Shown here in pieces: positions 1 to 9,149 of a stretch of 64,000 bases of DNA. A model generated the notes under the pieces. That model made no database searches and had not been told where the DNA came from. It saw only the letters and a program-made list of their open reading frames with translations. This DNA comes from JADJXV01 sp046328995 (GTDB lineage: Bacteria; Bacteroidota; Ignavibacteria; Kapaibacteriales; UBA961): assembly GCA_046328995.1 (NCBI GenBank), contig JAXLVN010000001.1, positions 1,240,001 to 1,304,000 of the forward strand, in the 5' to 3' direction. The first letter of the stretch is position 1; the number at the start of each line of letters is the position of its first letter. The translations under genes and the position numbers were made by a program.

Positions 1-599
1 GTATCTACAGGTAATAGGTGCTTCATTTCATCATAAATTGCTTCATCAAAGTATGGCAAATCTGCACCATTCAACTCAGCAATTGCCTGATAGTAATCAA
101 GTTGTGCAAGTGAATCCTCGCCCATTCGAAAGAATTGCATCCCCCGCTGATAATAAAACCGACCGATTGCGGATCCGCTTTTCGATGGCTTGAGTTCGTT
201 GTAGTTGCTGAGTAAGAGTTGCACCTTGGGGAGCTTACTGAATTGTTTTGTAGCTATCCACACCCTGGCAACCATCTTCTGAGAAACAGGTTTACAATTC
301 CGTACAGCCGGACGATGCTTGACAGTACTCAACGCCTTGATAGCCACATCGTTAAATTCGTCGCAGTACGACTCAACGACAATGATATCGTGCATATAGC
401 CATTGGTGTCCACCTCGCCGTACGTGGTGATATATCCGCTGATATCAAAATCAAACATCCATTTAGGATAGCTCATGGTCTCGTATATCTCATCGTAGTT
501 TATCTTCACACTTTCCGTACATGAACGGTCACTCTTTTGGGCAAGTGATGTGTCATACATCGCTACAATGATGAAAAAAAAGATAAATACTCTTCTCAT
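1..599 (-). CDS. TonB C-terminal-like secreted protein (3' end beyond window)
   Basis: The frame opens with ATG at 599, preceded by a GAGGT ribosome site, and is still open at base 1, so the C-terminus is missing. The visible 199 residues begin with a hydrophobic signal peptide (MRRVFIFFFIIVAM, cleavage near SLAQ). Residues 40-120 follow the pattern of the TonB C-terminal fold: a G-E-V-D-x-N-G strand, then I-V-V-E-S, then D-V-A-I-K-A-L and H-R-P-A before a final V-A-R-V-W-I strand. The rest looks helical and TPR-like. TonB-type domains outside true TonB are common in Bacteroidota periplasmic proteins, and with no TonB N-terminal proline-rich linker I would not call it an energy transducer. 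It is the last of a minus-strand run with the GNAT gene, whose stop lies 8 bases upstream of this start. Confidence 0.7.
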   Translation of the reverse strand, partial: MRRVFIFFFIIVAMYDTSLAQKSDRSCTESVKINYDEIYETMSYPKWMFDFDISGYITTYGEVDTNGYMHDIIVVESYCDEFNDVAIKALSTVKHRPAVRNCKPVSQKMVARVWIATKQFSKLPKVQLLLSNYNELKPSKSGSAIGRFYYQRGMQFFRMGEDSLAQLDYYQAIAELNGADLPYFDEAIYDEMKHLLPVD

Positions 600-607
600 G
601 ATAACCT

Positions 608-1105
608 CTAGTTGTTATATGTATTCTCCCCCAATCTTCTCATCTCTTCCTCCGTCAGACGATATGGATACCACCCTGCTAAGTGATTCGCACCCAAACG
701 TTTGTAAAAATCGATTGCATTGATGTTCCAGTCGAGCACCTGCCACTCCATCCGCCCGCATTCGCGCTCAAGAGCGAGATCGACAAGAAACTTGAACAAC
801 CGATATCCCACCTGCTGCTTGCGCGCCTCCGGCAGTACAAACAAATCCTCCAAATACAGCGTCGGTTTCGCCAAAAAACTCGAATACGTTTCGAATATTA
901 TCACATACCCCACTGCCCGGCCGTCCAAAAAGCCAAGATATGACTCAAACTTCGGTTTATCGGCAAAACAATGCGTTCGCAAACGCAGCTTCGCCTCCGC
1001 ATTCGGCGGGTCAAGCTTTTCAAAATCAGCTAGCGCTGTGATGAGCATGAATAAAGTTTCGAAATTTTCGGGCGTTACTTTTTCAATTTGTAATTCTTGC
1101 GGCAT
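608..1105 (-). CDS. GNAT N-acetyltransferase, spermidine/spermine (diamine) acetyltransferase-like
   Basis: This predicts a 165-residue cytosolic acetyl-CoA-dependent acetyltransferase. The start is the ATG at 1105, which has AAGGA at good spacing; the reading frame continues upstream but only into the neighbouring VOC gene. The C-terminal half carries the SSAT signature: L-Y-L-E-D-L-F-V-L-P-E-A-R, a glycine-poor acetyl-CoA loop (KQQVGYRLF where RGKGIG is usual), then M-E-W-Q-V-L-D-W-N and A-I-D-F-Y-K-R-L-G-A. That combination is typical of diamine/polyamine N-acetyltransferases, so a polyamine or a thialysine-type amine is a reasonable substrate guess, though small GNATs vary widely. The VOC gene lies 49 bases upstream on the same strand and may be cotranscribed. 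Confidence 0.85.
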   Translation of the reverse strand: MPQELQIEKVTPENFETLFMLITALADFEKLDPPNAEAKLRLRTHCFADKPKFESYLGFLDGRAVGYVIIFETYSSFLAKPTLYLEDLFVLPEARKQQVGYRLFKFLVDLALERECGRMEWQVLDWNINAIDFYKRLGANHLAGWYPYRLTEEEMRRLGENTYNN

Positions 1106-1154
1106 AGAGTATTCCTTAAATAAATGAATTCGTTTGAAATGTCGTGTGGTATCT

Positions 1155-1559
1155 TCACAAATAATCAATATCAGACGCCTTTGCAAACGCGATGATATGT
1201 CCATCATAATCAGCCACATAGCACACCACATCACCCCACGAACGCCTCGCCGGCGCACTCACCGAACGAGCTCCCGCTGAAAGCGCATTGCTATATGTCT
1301 GCTCAACATCGGCGACCCTGAGGTAGAGTTCGCACCGCGGAATTCCCGTTCCACTTCTCGGATGCGGCATCATATCTCCGAGTATTGTTGCGATCCCAGA
1401 GTTCGGCATGAGCCCAAGCTTCACCCTGTCCGATAGTGTAAACTCTGTCATTCCCGGCACATCGAGCGTTGGCACCAGCCCAAGCAGAGCAGCATACAAG
1501 TCCCGGCTGCGCGCCTGATCCTCAACATACAAAATTATCTCAACTTCAGTAAAAATCAT
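1155..1559 (-). CDS. VOC-superfamily (glyoxalase/bleomycin-resistance-like) protein
   Basis: A 134-residue protein starting at the ATG at 1559 (MIFTEVEIILYVEDQ). Two beta-alpha-beta-beta-beta modules are visible: the first around residues 3-60 with V-E-I-I-L-Y-V and the second around 80-130 with C-E-L-Y-L-R-V-A-D-V and a final Y-D-G-H-I-I-A-F-A strand. Such proteins are metal-dependent lyases, isomerases or dioxygenases, or antibiotic-binding proteins. The sequence does not reveal which, and I cannot assign a substrate. A longer in-frame start would run into the dispersed 'gtagggac' repeat upstream, which argues for the shorter start. It lies upstream of the GNAT gene in the same direction. 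Confidence 0.8.
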   Translation of the reverse strand: MIFTEVEIILYVEDQARSRDLYAALLGLVPTLDVPGMTEFTLSDRVKLGLMPNSGIATILGDMMPHPRSGTGIPRCELYLRVADVEQTYSNALSAGARSVSAPARRSWGDVVCYVADYDGHIIAFAKASDIDYL

Positions 1560-1640
1560 CTTCAATCTTAATAATGGTTCTCTGACAATGTATGTGGTAC
1601 AGAGTAATAAATGCCAAAAATCGTATGGTATCAGAGTCAA

Positions 1641-1775
1641 GTAGGGACGATATATTGGTAGAAAACGAGATTCTGATATGTCCAACAGTCCTGTAGGGAC
1701 GATATATCAATTCTATAAGGTTCCGTCCCTACGGGACTTACTCGCGCACTCGTCCACATTTCTACCGATATGTCA
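1641..1775. repeat. Small dispersed inverted-repeat element ('gtagggacgatatat' family)
   Basis: GTAGGGACGATATAT occurs at 1641-1655 and again at 1693-1707. A related inverted copy, GTCCCTACGGGAC, follows at 1724-1736. TTTCTACCGATAT near 1759 mirrors ATATTGGTAGAAA near 1652, so the block can fold on itself. The look is that of a non-coding REP/MITE-like repeat. I see no gene between 1560 and 2039. Confidence 0.6.
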
Positions 1776-1839
1776 TCGCTAACGCGATTGAGGAGGAGGA
1801 TGAGTCATTGGCAATTCAACCACAAAAATCATCTTCCAT

Positions 1840-2032
1840 CATAAACAATCATACAAAATCAGCGTGCCATTCTTCAATCATAAACCCAATAGTATAATCA
1901 ACAAGAGACAATCTGCGAAAATCATAAACAATCATAAAAAACCAGCGTGCCATTCTTCAATCATAAACAGAATAGTAAAACAAGAGACAATCTGCGAAAA
2001 TCATAAACAATCATAAAAAATCAGCGTGCCAT
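1840..2032. repeat. Truncated array of the 'cagcgtgccat' repeat family
   Basis: Three direct copies of a module ending in AGCGTGCCAT, with the anchor ending at 1870, 1953 and 2032, so the period is about 80 bases. Each copy carries AATCATAAACAATCATA upstream of the anchor. The same module recurs in the arrays at 9150-9697 and 18999-19430, where it is joined to a long palindrome that is missing here. Confidence 0.75.
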
Positions 2033-2039
2033 CGAAACA

Positions 2040-3494
2040 CTACGCTCTCCGCAGCACCCGCTTCAACGCCCGCACTTCATCGGCATTAAAAAACTTTAAC
2101 ACCCACAGCACAAACACAAATACCACCATTCCGACCAGCTTACTCCACACACGATCCGGCATTCCCCACTCGACTCCACCATACACCGCAAGCGTGAGCG
2201 CGATAATTCCCAACACCCGCCGCCACTCATAGTCAATCGGATAAATCCTGCGCGAGTATGCATAGAGTACGAGCATACTCAGAAAATACGCGCCAAACGT
2301 CGCCCATGCGCCGCCGTAAATACCATAGTGCGGAATAAGTAAGAAATTGAGCGCGACATTCGTCACGGCAGCAAGTCCGGTCGCCATTGGGAGAAATTTC
2401 GTGCGCTTTTGAATATGAAAACCCGCCGCGAAATTCACAAATAATCCATTGAAAAAATACCCGCCCATGATGATTGGTATAATGCCAAGTCCGCTCCAAT
2501 ACGAAGGATGGATAAATTTCCCACCCACGAACGGCATCTGCACGATGTACTGCATTCCAAAGCTCACGACAAGAAACACGCCTGCGCAAATAAGCGTAAA
2601 ATACGTCAGAATCCGGCTAAATAACTTCGGCGCGTCGGCTTCCTCGTGATGCCCCAGATAAAACGGTTTCCACGCGAAGTCAAAGACTGCCACCAGTAAC
2701 ATCATCGGTATGCCAAGCCGGTAATTAACACTATACATACCAAGCGTTTCCGCGCCGGCGAGTAATTTCATAATCGGACGGTCAGCAAGCTGTAGCATCA
2801 TCAGTGACAAAGCAGATGGCAGCGTGGGCAGCCCAAAAGCAAGCATCTCCCGAAATAGCTTTTTGTCCCGAAGCGGCGCAAGCCACCGAAGTATCGTCGG
2901 CACAAACGCCACGAGCGCGATACCGGAAGAGATAATCCCGGCTATTATAATCCCCCGCACGCCCATTTTGAAGCTCACGACCAGTACAAAGGTCGCACCC
3001 ACATTGACGGCAACCGTCATTATCTTGAGAATTGCAAAGGTCTTAGCGCGACGATTCATCCTCAGTACCGCGTACGGAATAAACGTAAGCACATCACAAA
3101 GCGGAATAAACGCTGCGATGAGAATTATGGATGTGCCATACATAGCATAGAGTTCGGGGAAATAATGCGCAATGGGTTCGGAAAATATCAGCACCACCGC
3201 CGTAAACACCGCACTGACGACAAATATTCCCCAAAAGGAGTACGAAAACGCACGTTTGGTCTGTTCATCGTCCGAGCGGGAGAAGAACCGAAAGAACGCC
3301 GAGTCGAGCCCGATGCAATAGATAATTGTAATAAACCCGAGCACAGAAAGGAGATCGGTATAAGCGCCGACTTCTGTTTTGGTGAGGTAATTCGAGTACA
3401 GCGGGGTGAGAAGGAAGGTCATAAATCGCACAAGGATCGTCGTCAGTCCGTAAATCAGTGCGTCCGAGGCAAGTGTGCGAAGTTTTCCGAGCAT
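2040..3494 (-). CDS. MOP-superfamily polysaccharide/lipid flippase (Wzx-like)
   Basis: A 484-residue integral membrane protein with about 12-14 hydrophobic segments and few charged loops. The opening (MLGKLRTLASDALIYGLTT) and the R-F-M-T-F-L-L-T-P-L-Y-S-N-Y-L segment are typical of Wzx-type O-antigen/polysaccharide flippases in the MOP exporter superfamily, which move undecaprenyl-linked oligosaccharides across the inner membrane. The ATG at 3494 is preferred: the upstream in-frame extension consists of the inverted-repeat element that abuts the gene. No glycosyltransferases are nearby, so the transported glycan cannot be inferred from context. It could also transport another lipid-linked substrate. 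Confidence 0.85.
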   Translation of the reverse strand: MLGKLRTLASDALIYGLTTILVRFMTFLLTPLYSNYLTKTEVGAYTDLLSVLGFITIIYCIGLDSAFFRFFSRSDDEQTKRAFSYSFWGIFVVSAVFTAVVLIFSEPIAHYFPELYAMYGTSIILIAAFIPLCDVLTFIPYAVLRMNRRAKTFAILKIMTVAVNVGATFVLVVSFKMGVRGIIIAGIISSGIALVAFVPTILRWLAPLRDKKLFREMLAFGLPTLPSALSLMMLQLADRPIMKLLAGAETLGMYSVNYRLGIPMMLLVAVFDFAWKPFYLGHHEEADAPKLFSRILTYFTLICAGVFLVVSFGMQYIVQMPFVGGKFIHPSYWSGLGIIPIIMGGYFFNGLFVNFAAGFHIQKRTKFLPMATGLAAVTNVALNFLLIPHYGIYGGAWATFGAYFLSMLVLYAYSRRIYPIDYEWRRVLGIIALTLAVYGGVEWGMPDRVWSKLVGMVVFVFVLWVLKFFNADEVRALKRVLRRA

Positions 3495-3496
3495 AG

Positions 3497-3637
3497 TTTT
3501 TTTTAACGCAATGGGCGCAAGGGGCGCAAAAGTTCGCAAAAAGATATTAATTTCCGTATAAACAACTGTTAGTATTTAATTATAAGCTCTCTTCTCTTGT
3601 GCCACTTGCGCCTCTTGCGCCTTTTGCGTTAAAAAAA
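3497..3637. repeat. Inverted repeat 'TTTTAACGCAA...GCGC' flanking an 80-bp loop
   Basis: The left arm (3497-3535) reads TTTTTTTAACGCAA, then GCGCAAGGGGCGCAAAAG. The right arm (about 3600-3637) contains TTGCGCCTCTTGCGCC, then TTTTGCGTTAAAAAAA, the near-perfect inverse. RNA or single-stranded DNA could form a long hairpin between the flippase start and the histidine kinase stop. A partial copy of the right arm (CTCTGCGCCTTTGCGTTTAAA) is visible near 9083. This looks like a dispersed palindromic repeat rather than a terminator. Confidence 0.75.
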
Positions 3638-3650
3638 GGAAGTAAGCCCA

Positions 3651-5492
3651 TCACCCCACATACACCGGGAATTCGACTACAAATGTCGCGCCTTCGCCAA
3701 TGGTGCTTTCGCACCATATGGTACCGTTCATGGATTCGACTAATTTTTTGACGATCGAGAGGCCGAGACCTGTGGAGAGTTCGCCGCCGGTCGGGCGGGC
3801 GGAGAGCTTGGAAAACTTCTTGAATAATTTCGACTTGTCGTCTTCTGTGAGTCCGGGTCCCTGGTCTTGGACACGAATTTGAATTGTTGTTTCGTTACGC
3901 AGGAGCATACGAACATGTACTGCGGTGCCAGTTTGTGAAAACTTCACGGCATTTGATATCAGGTTATCGAGAATCTGTGTATAAATGAGCGGGCTTGCCT
4001 CCATTTGTGCATCAATGATATCGACCGTAATACCAATATTCTTACCGAGTGCGGCAGGCCGGTGATGTTCAATCGCTCGATGGGTATAGTCTGCCACGGA
4101 AAAGACTTCTTTTTCGGCGAACATATTACCCTGTTCGATCTTATTGATATCGAGCAAGTTAATGATAAGCTGATACATCCGCTTCGAGGAGGCGCTGATG
4201 TCTTCGGCCATTTCTCTGATCTCGTCATAGGACAGGGATGTCGTATCTGTTGCAAGAGCATTAGCGATCATCGTGATAGCACTCAGAGGATTCTTGAGGT
4301 CATGCGAGGCGATACCGAGAAATTCATTTTTCTCGACGTTGAGGAGGAGAAGCTGTTCATTTTTCAGCTCCAGCTCTTGATTGAGTTCGTTGAGTTCGGC
4401 ATTTTTCTCCCGCAAAATATCCTGTTCACGTTGAATAAGCGCCAGATCATGTTGTATTGCAAGACGTTGCGCCAGACGCAGTGACTCTTCACTATTGACT
4501 TCTTTTTCGATATCATGATATTTTTCAAAATGATGGGAGAAGCGTTCCCAGTCTTTCTGTTCTTTATAAATCATCGCCAACGTCTGATGATTCTCGTACA
4601 AATCCTGCTTCATGCCAAGTTTTTCGTCAATTTCAAGTGCGCGTAATACATAATCAATTGCTTTTTGAGGATCACATCCATCAAATTCATTGGCTGCATA
4701 GAGACCGCCGATATGACCTAAGATAATTGCAATATCCGCCTTCAAGTCCATTGATTCAAATTCCGCCAGAGCTTTTTGGTAATACTCAAGTGCGAGCGGG
4801 AATTGATGGAGTGAGAAATATACCGAACCAATATTACCCATCATGCGCGCGGCTTCTGTCTTCATACCGAGCGATTGATGAAGGGAGAGCGCTTTGATAA
4901 AACATTCAAGAGCAAGGGGATACTCTTCCTGCGAACGGTACATGATGCCGATATTACATGTCACATTGGCTACTTCGGACTTCATGCCCAGTTCTTCATG
5001 CACGGCAAGCGCTTTGGTATAATACGAATACGCACGCTCGTAGTCTTCGAGCTTGGAATAAACAATTCCGATATTTCCGGTGATCATTGCCACGCCCAGC
5101 CGATCATTGATTTTCCCCGCCGCTTCGATTGCACTCGTGTAGTATTCCAATGCTTTGGTGTAATTCGAGGTATTCCAATTGACAAGCCCGATGATATTAT
5201 TTGCTTTCGCATGGATTACATACTTGACCGAGTCGGGCTGCACTTCAGCATCAACCGCCATAATGGCTTCTTGGGAATGAACTTGCGCCATTTCAAAATT
5301 TCCTCTCAACCAAGCATTTTGGGCAAGCGCGATCTTGAGCATGGCACGGAATTCGAACGTTTGCGCCGATACCGGCTCCTGCTGCAGGAGAACGAGATAT
5401 TCATCAAGAACACGCTCGGCATCGTCATAATTGCCTTTGTTGTTTTCAGATTGAGCACTTTTTATAATCTTTTGAAGCTCTTGGAAATTCAT
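3651..5492 (-). CDS. Cytosolic TPR-sensor histidine kinase
   Basis: A 613-residue protein with no signal peptide or membrane segment. Residues 10-330 form about seven or eight TPR-type repeats of the NB-ARC/Rapsyn-like kind (N-I-G-I-V-Y-S then Y-Y-T-K-A-L). Residues 335-385 are a strongly charged coiled coil. The kinase core follows: H-box FLGIASHDLKNPLSAI with phospho-acceptor His397, N-box at 510-514 (DNLISNAVKF), G1 DQGPGL at 543-548, F-box around 557-560 and G2 GLGLSI at 575-580, so it should be catalytically competent. No response regulator is encoded next to it. The TPRs presumably sense a protein or peptide partner, as in other Bacteroidota TPR kinases. Two further TPR-linked regulators occur in this window (35979-37793 and 55711-57225). 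Confidence 0.9.
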   Translation of the reverse strand: MNFQELQKIIKSAQSENNKGNYDDAERVLDEYLVLLQQEPVSAQTFEFRAMLKIALAQNAWLRGNFEMAQVHSQEAIMAVDAEVQPDSVKYVIHAKANNIIGLVNWNTSNYTKALEYYTSAIEAAGKINDRLGVAMITGNIGIVYSKLEDYERAYSYYTKALAVHEELGMKSEVANVTCNIGIMYRSQEEYPLALECFIKALSLHQSLGMKTEAARMMGNIGSVYFSLHQFPLALEYYQKALAEFESMDLKADIAIILGHIGGLYAANEFDGCDPQKAIDYVLRALEIDEKLGMKQDLYENHQTLAMIYKEQKDWERFSHHFEKYHDIEKEVNSEESLRLAQRLAIQHDLALIQREQDILREKNAELNELNQELELKNEQLLLLNVEKNEFLGIASHDLKNPLSAITMIANALATDTTSLSYDEIREMAEDISASSKRMYQLIINLLDINKIEQGNMFAEKEVFSVADYTHRAIEHHRPAALGKNIGITVDIIDAQMEASPLIYTQILDNLISNAVKFSQTGTAVHVRMLLRNETTIQIRVQDQGPGLTEDDKSKLFKKFSKLSARPTGGELSTGLGLSIVKKLVESMNGTIWCESTIGEGATFVVEFPVYVG

Positions 5493-5709
5493 AAACGGTT
5501 GAATTGTAAGGTATGGAAATACGTTCGGCTGAAGGATTCGACGAGAATATGCTCAATGAGAGCACGGAACTTTCACAAAATTAAAGATATATCTCTCGAC
5601 GGCAAATAGAAAAGAATTAGGCAGCTACTATGACCACCTCCCCTTCACCGGGTGAAACATGGTGAAAGCTGGTATTGAGGCAGGAAAATACGCCAAACTC
5701 TGTCAAATA

Positions 5710-7629
5710 TTACGACGTTCGCCCGAAGCGTCTGTCAAATTCCGTAAGCGGGAAATCCACCACCACCGGTCGTCCATGCGGACACACATACGGCGTCGAT
5801 GTGGCAAATAAATCCTCTACCAAGCGTCGCATTTCGGGTTCACTCAGGCGATGCCCCGTCTTAATCGCTGCCTTACATCCAAACGACGCAGCAAGATTAT
5901 CCCGCTTATCCGATTGCCTAATCTGCTGATATTCTTCGAATTGAGCAAGAATTTCCTTGAGCGCCACTTCCTCTTCTCCCGAATGCACGTCGAGCGGAAC
6001 GCCCCGAATTTCGAGTATCATTCCCTCCATACTCACGTCGAAACCCAAGTGCTCGATATCGGACGCAAGCTCTTCAATCAGCGCTTTTTCAGAGGTTGAA
6101 ATTTCGATTTTCACCGGGAATAACAGCTTTTGACCGTTGACGTACTGTTCGTTCATCGCCTTGAGCGCGCGCTCATAGAGAATCCGCTCATGCGCATTGT
6201 GCTGATCGATAATCATCACGCCTTTATCTGTCTGCACGAAGATGTATTTGTTGTGTAATTGCCAAACGGTCATTGCCGGCGTGTTTGGTTCTTGTATTTG
6301 AGCAACTGACAGATTATTTTGCGGTAACTCATTGCCAAATAATGCTTCAAATGCTGAACGCTGAGCGCCGGAGAACGTTTTGGACGCACTCTGAGACTGC
6401 ATTTCCTGAAAATTTCCGGACGTTTTCGACGGCGCAAACATCGACGATGTTGACGGCTGTGGCGGCTGATAGGAAGAAGTGGAGCGTTGCGGCTGCGGCG
6501 GTGACGGCATGGAATTGATAATCTCTCCTGTCAGTCGGTTCACGAGCAGCACATCATTCGGCGTCGATGACGGCGCGAGCTGGATTTTTTCAAACGGCGA
6601 CTGCGCAACTTGTTCGCGGAAATGCACTTCCCGCACAAGATTACTCCGCTGCAACGCTTCGCTCACACCTTGGGAAATGGCATTGTACACCATACGCTCG
6701 TCGTCGAATTTCACTTCATGCTTTTGCGGATGCACATTTACATCCACTTTTTCATGGTCAATTTCAATATTAAGTACAAAGAAAGGATGGGAATTCTTGT
6801 CGAGGAGATGTTCAAACGGGAAAAACACCGCATGCGAGAGCGACCGACTCGCTATCGAACGTCCATTGAGGTAAAAATACTGTCCGCTGCGTGACTGCTT
6901 CGCCATCGCCGGCTGACCGATATAACCCGAAATTTTCACGAGTGGCGTTGCAAATTCGACCGGAATCAGCATGGATGCAGATTTTTCACCCATTAATGCC
7001 ACGATGCGCTGTTCCAAATCCGACGGCTTCACATCAAACACCAGCGCATCAGCATCAAAAAAAGTAAATCGCACCTGCGGACGCGACAGCGCGAACTTCA
7101 TCATGGTCTCCGAGATATGCCGGAATTCGGTGAGATCCGACCGAAGGAATTTCTTGCGTGCGGGCACATTATAGAAGAGATTCCGCACAAAAATCTGCGT
7201 GCCTTTCTCGGCTTTAAATGGTTCAATTGCATCCTCTTTCAGCGGTTCTGCCGTCAATTTCCACCCAAACTCTTCCTGCTCCTGACGCGTACGAATTTCA
7301 AGATGCGCCACGGCGCCAATCGAGGCGAGCGCTTCACCGCGGAAACCGAGTGTCATGATATGTTCGAGATCCTGAACCGTTGTAATCTTGCTTGTCGCAT
7401 GGCGTTTGGTGGCGAGCTTGAGGTCATCCTTTGTCATCCCCGAACCATTATCCGCTATATGAATTAGCTGCTTACCTGCTCCGCGCACGACCACCGATAC
7501 TTGCGTGGCACCGGCATCGAGGGAATTCTCGACGAGTTCTTTGACCACCGATTCCGGACGTTGAACGACCTCACCGGCGGCGATTTGATTGGCAATAAAC
7601 TCCGGGAGAATGTGTATAGTATTTGTCAT
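5710..7629 (-). CDS. mutL: DNA mismatch repair protein MutL (endonuclease type)
   Basis: A 639-residue MutL; the ATG at 7629 gives the canonical N-terminus MTNTIHILPEFIANQIAAGE. The GHKL ATPase motifs follow: E-L-V-E-N-S-L-D-A-G-A, D-N-G-S-G-M and T-L-G-F-R-G-E-A-L-A-S-I. A poorly conserved linker rich in S, P and Q occupies roughly residues 350-430. The C-terminal dimerization domain has the endonuclease metal motif DQHNAHERILYE (family form DQHAxxExxxxE, here with Asn at the Ala position), GCKAAIK, and CPHGRPVVVDFPL near the end. It should therefore be a nicking MutL that acts with MutS in strand-specific repair. It is the third gene of a minus-strand operon and starts 13 bases after the DUF1648 stop. 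Confidence 0.96.
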   Translation of the reverse strand: MTNTIHILPEFIANQIAAGEVVQRPESVVKELVENSLDAGATQVSVVVRGAGKQLIHIADNGSGMTKDDLKLATKRHATSKITTVQDLEHIMTLGFRGEALASIGAVAHLEIRTRQEQEEFGWKLTAEPLKEDAIEPFKAEKGTQIFVRNLFYNVPARKKFLRSDLTEFRHISETMMKFALSRPQVRFTFFDADALVFDVKPSDLEQRIVALMGEKSASMLIPVEFATPLVKISGYIGQPAMAKQSRSGQYFYLNGRSIASRSLSHAVFFPFEHLLDKNSHPFFVLNIEIDHEKVDVNVHPQKHEVKFDDERMVYNAISQGVSEALQRSNLVREVHFREQVAQSPFEKIQLAPSSTPNDVLLVNRLTGEIINSMPSPPQPQRSTSSYQPPQPSTSSMFAPSKTSGNFQEMQSQSASKTFSGAQRSAFEALFGNELPQNNLSVAQIQEPNTPAMTVWQLHNKYIFVQTDKGVMIIDQHNAHERILYERALKAMNEQYVNGQKLLFPVKIEISTSEKALIEELASDIEHLGFDVSMEGMILEIRGVPLDVHSGEEEVALKEILAQFEEYQQIRQSDKRDNLAASFGCKAAIKTGHRLSEPEMRRLVEDLFATSTPYVCPHGRPVVVDFPLTEFDRRFGRTS

Positions 7630-7642
7630 ACAGTAGATACGA

Positions 7643-8149
7643 TCAGTGGGAAGACATGAGATTAAATTGTCGCAGCAGCCAGACGACATTCCAGAAAAGA
7701 AATCCTAGAAAAACAGCCATCAGCGGGAAGAAGGTCAGAGAATTAAGATGAACATCTGCCTGAAGGTTAGAGAAACATGTGTCGGCAAAGATGAGTCCGA
7801 GAAACAGTACCAAGGCACAGGTCATCCGTTCGAAGAAGCCGGTGAGAATCCCGAAGCTAGCTTTCGCGCGTTCGGGTGCGAACCAATATTCTTTATTCGG
7901 CATATTGATAAGCGAAACCGGCATTTTGGGCATAATCGTGCCAAGCAAGAGAAACAATCCGCTCAGCCCGAGCACCAGCAGTGCATAAAATCCATAGAAG
8001 CTCTCTTTGGCTTGCCAGCCATTCGGCTGACCATCTCCGCCGAAATGAATAGCCATCGTGCTCGGAAGCAAGGGGTAGAAATACATCATACAGCCGGCGA
8101 GAAGGAGGAGTTCGCCGAGCAGAACAGAGTAAAACACAGATTTTTTCAT
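7643..8149 (-). CDS. DUF1648-type membrane protein
   Basis: A 168-residue membrane protein with four predicted transmembrane segments (about residues 5-27, 52-72, 105-123 and 140-160). After the first segment lies the DUF1648 signature Y-P-L-L-P-S-T-M-A-I-H-F-G-G-D-G-Q-P-N-G-W, followed by K-E-S-F. DUF1648 is found alone or in SdpI-like immunity proteins and regulators, and its biochemical role is unknown. The start lies one base after the methyltransferase stop and mutL begins 13 bases after this stop, so the three genes are very likely one transcript. No functional link to mismatch repair is obvious. Confidence 0.8.
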   Translation of the reverse strand: MKKSVFYSVLLGELLLLAGCMMYFYPLLPSTMAIHFGGDGQPNGWQAKESFYGFYALLVLGLSGLFLLLGTIMPKMPVSLINMPNKEYWFAPERAKASFGILTGFFERMTCALVLFLGLIFADTCFSNLQADVHLNSLTFFPLMAVFLGFLFWNVVWLLRQFNLMSSH

Positions 8150-8150
8150 G

Positions 8151-8924
8151 TCAATATCCTTTCATCACAGAAAGTAAAATTCTTTTAAATCCATAAAATA
8201 CCGGGCGATGCGGAAACTTCACGCGCATCGCTTCTTTGTATCGTGTCATAAATTTCACGCCGATTTCGGGAGATAACTGCGCCATATACGGCACCAAAAG
8301 CGTACCTTTGGTCCACTCGACAATCGCATCGGAAGTATCGAGAATATGCGGATAGACCTTCATCATTGCTGTAATTTCCTGCCCGCCGAGCTCAAAAAAG
8401 AGTTCAGCATAGCGCTCGACCGGCAGCATCCACCCGAGACGATTGGTGGGATTATGTTCCTGAACCGGGAAATATTCCGCAAAGTCTTCGGTTGCAAGCC
8501 GATACGCAAGCCGGTGCGAGTAATGATCCTGATTACTCGGCATCTGCACAAGGAGCTGCCCGCCGGGCGCTAGATGACGCCATATCGTTGGGAAAAGCTC
8601 TTCATGATTCCCGCTCCACTGCAAGGCAGCATTGGAGAAAATGACATCATACTCGCCGTCGATTTCCTCGAATGACCGTTGCTCGAAGGTCAAGCCGGGA
8701 CGTTCGTACTGTTTTGATTTTACAAGCATTTCCGGTGATGTATCAATCCCCTTCACCGTGCTCTCGGGCAGCATATCAGCTAAGCGGCGTGTGTGTTCTC
8801 CGGTGCCGCAGCCAAGGTCAATTGCCTTCAGATTCGGGCGAATGAGAAGCATTGCCAAAAGGTCAAGCACAGGAGCAGTACGTTCACGGTGGAACTTATC
8901 GTATTGGTCAGGATTCCAACTCAT
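8151..8924 (-). CDS. tam: SAM-dependent methyltransferase, trans-aconitate 2-methyltransferase-like
   Basis: A 257-residue class I methyltransferase. The N-terminus MSWNPDQYDKFHRERTAPV matches the trans-aconitate methyltransferase family. The SAM motif A-I-D-L-G-C-G-T-G-E-H-T is at about residues 34-45, the acidic V-K-G-I-D-T-S motif follows strand 2, and F-S-N-A-A-L-Q-W is the Tam-type motif after strand 4. Tam methylates trans-aconitate, an inhibitor of aconitase, on a carboxylate. The assignment rests on family pattern; close relatives act on other carboxylic acids. It is first in the operon with the DUF1648 gene and mutL, and a 940-base repeat-filled gap separates it from the divergent HMG-CoA reductase operon. 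Confidence 0.8.
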   Translation of the reverse strand: MSWNPDQYDKFHRERTAPVLDLLAMLLIRPNLKAIDLGCGTGEHTRRLADMLPESTVKGIDTSPEMLVKSKQYERPGLTFEQRSFEEIDGEYDVIFSNAALQWSGNHEELFPTIWRHLAPGGQLLVQMPSNQDHYSHRLAYRLATEDFAEYFPVQEHNPTNRLGWMLPVERYAELFFELGGQEITAMMKVYPHILDTSDAIVEWTKGTLLVPYMAQLSPEIGVKFMTRYKEAMRVKFPHRPVFYGFKRILLSVMKGY

Positions 8925-9149
8925 GAGGAAGTATAAAATTCAATTTTGACGTCATTTTTATCGGCGAAACTACTGAATTTTTTGCTCTTTTAGGGTATAA
9001 ACAGGTCGTAACTCACGGCGGATAATGTTGAATCATACTTTCATTGCCGATTCAACAAACAAATCTGGAATATTCTTTGCGCCCTCTGCGCCTTTGCGTT
9101 TAAAAAGTCACCGGCTGCATGTACATACTTTGATTGAAGATGATAGTAT

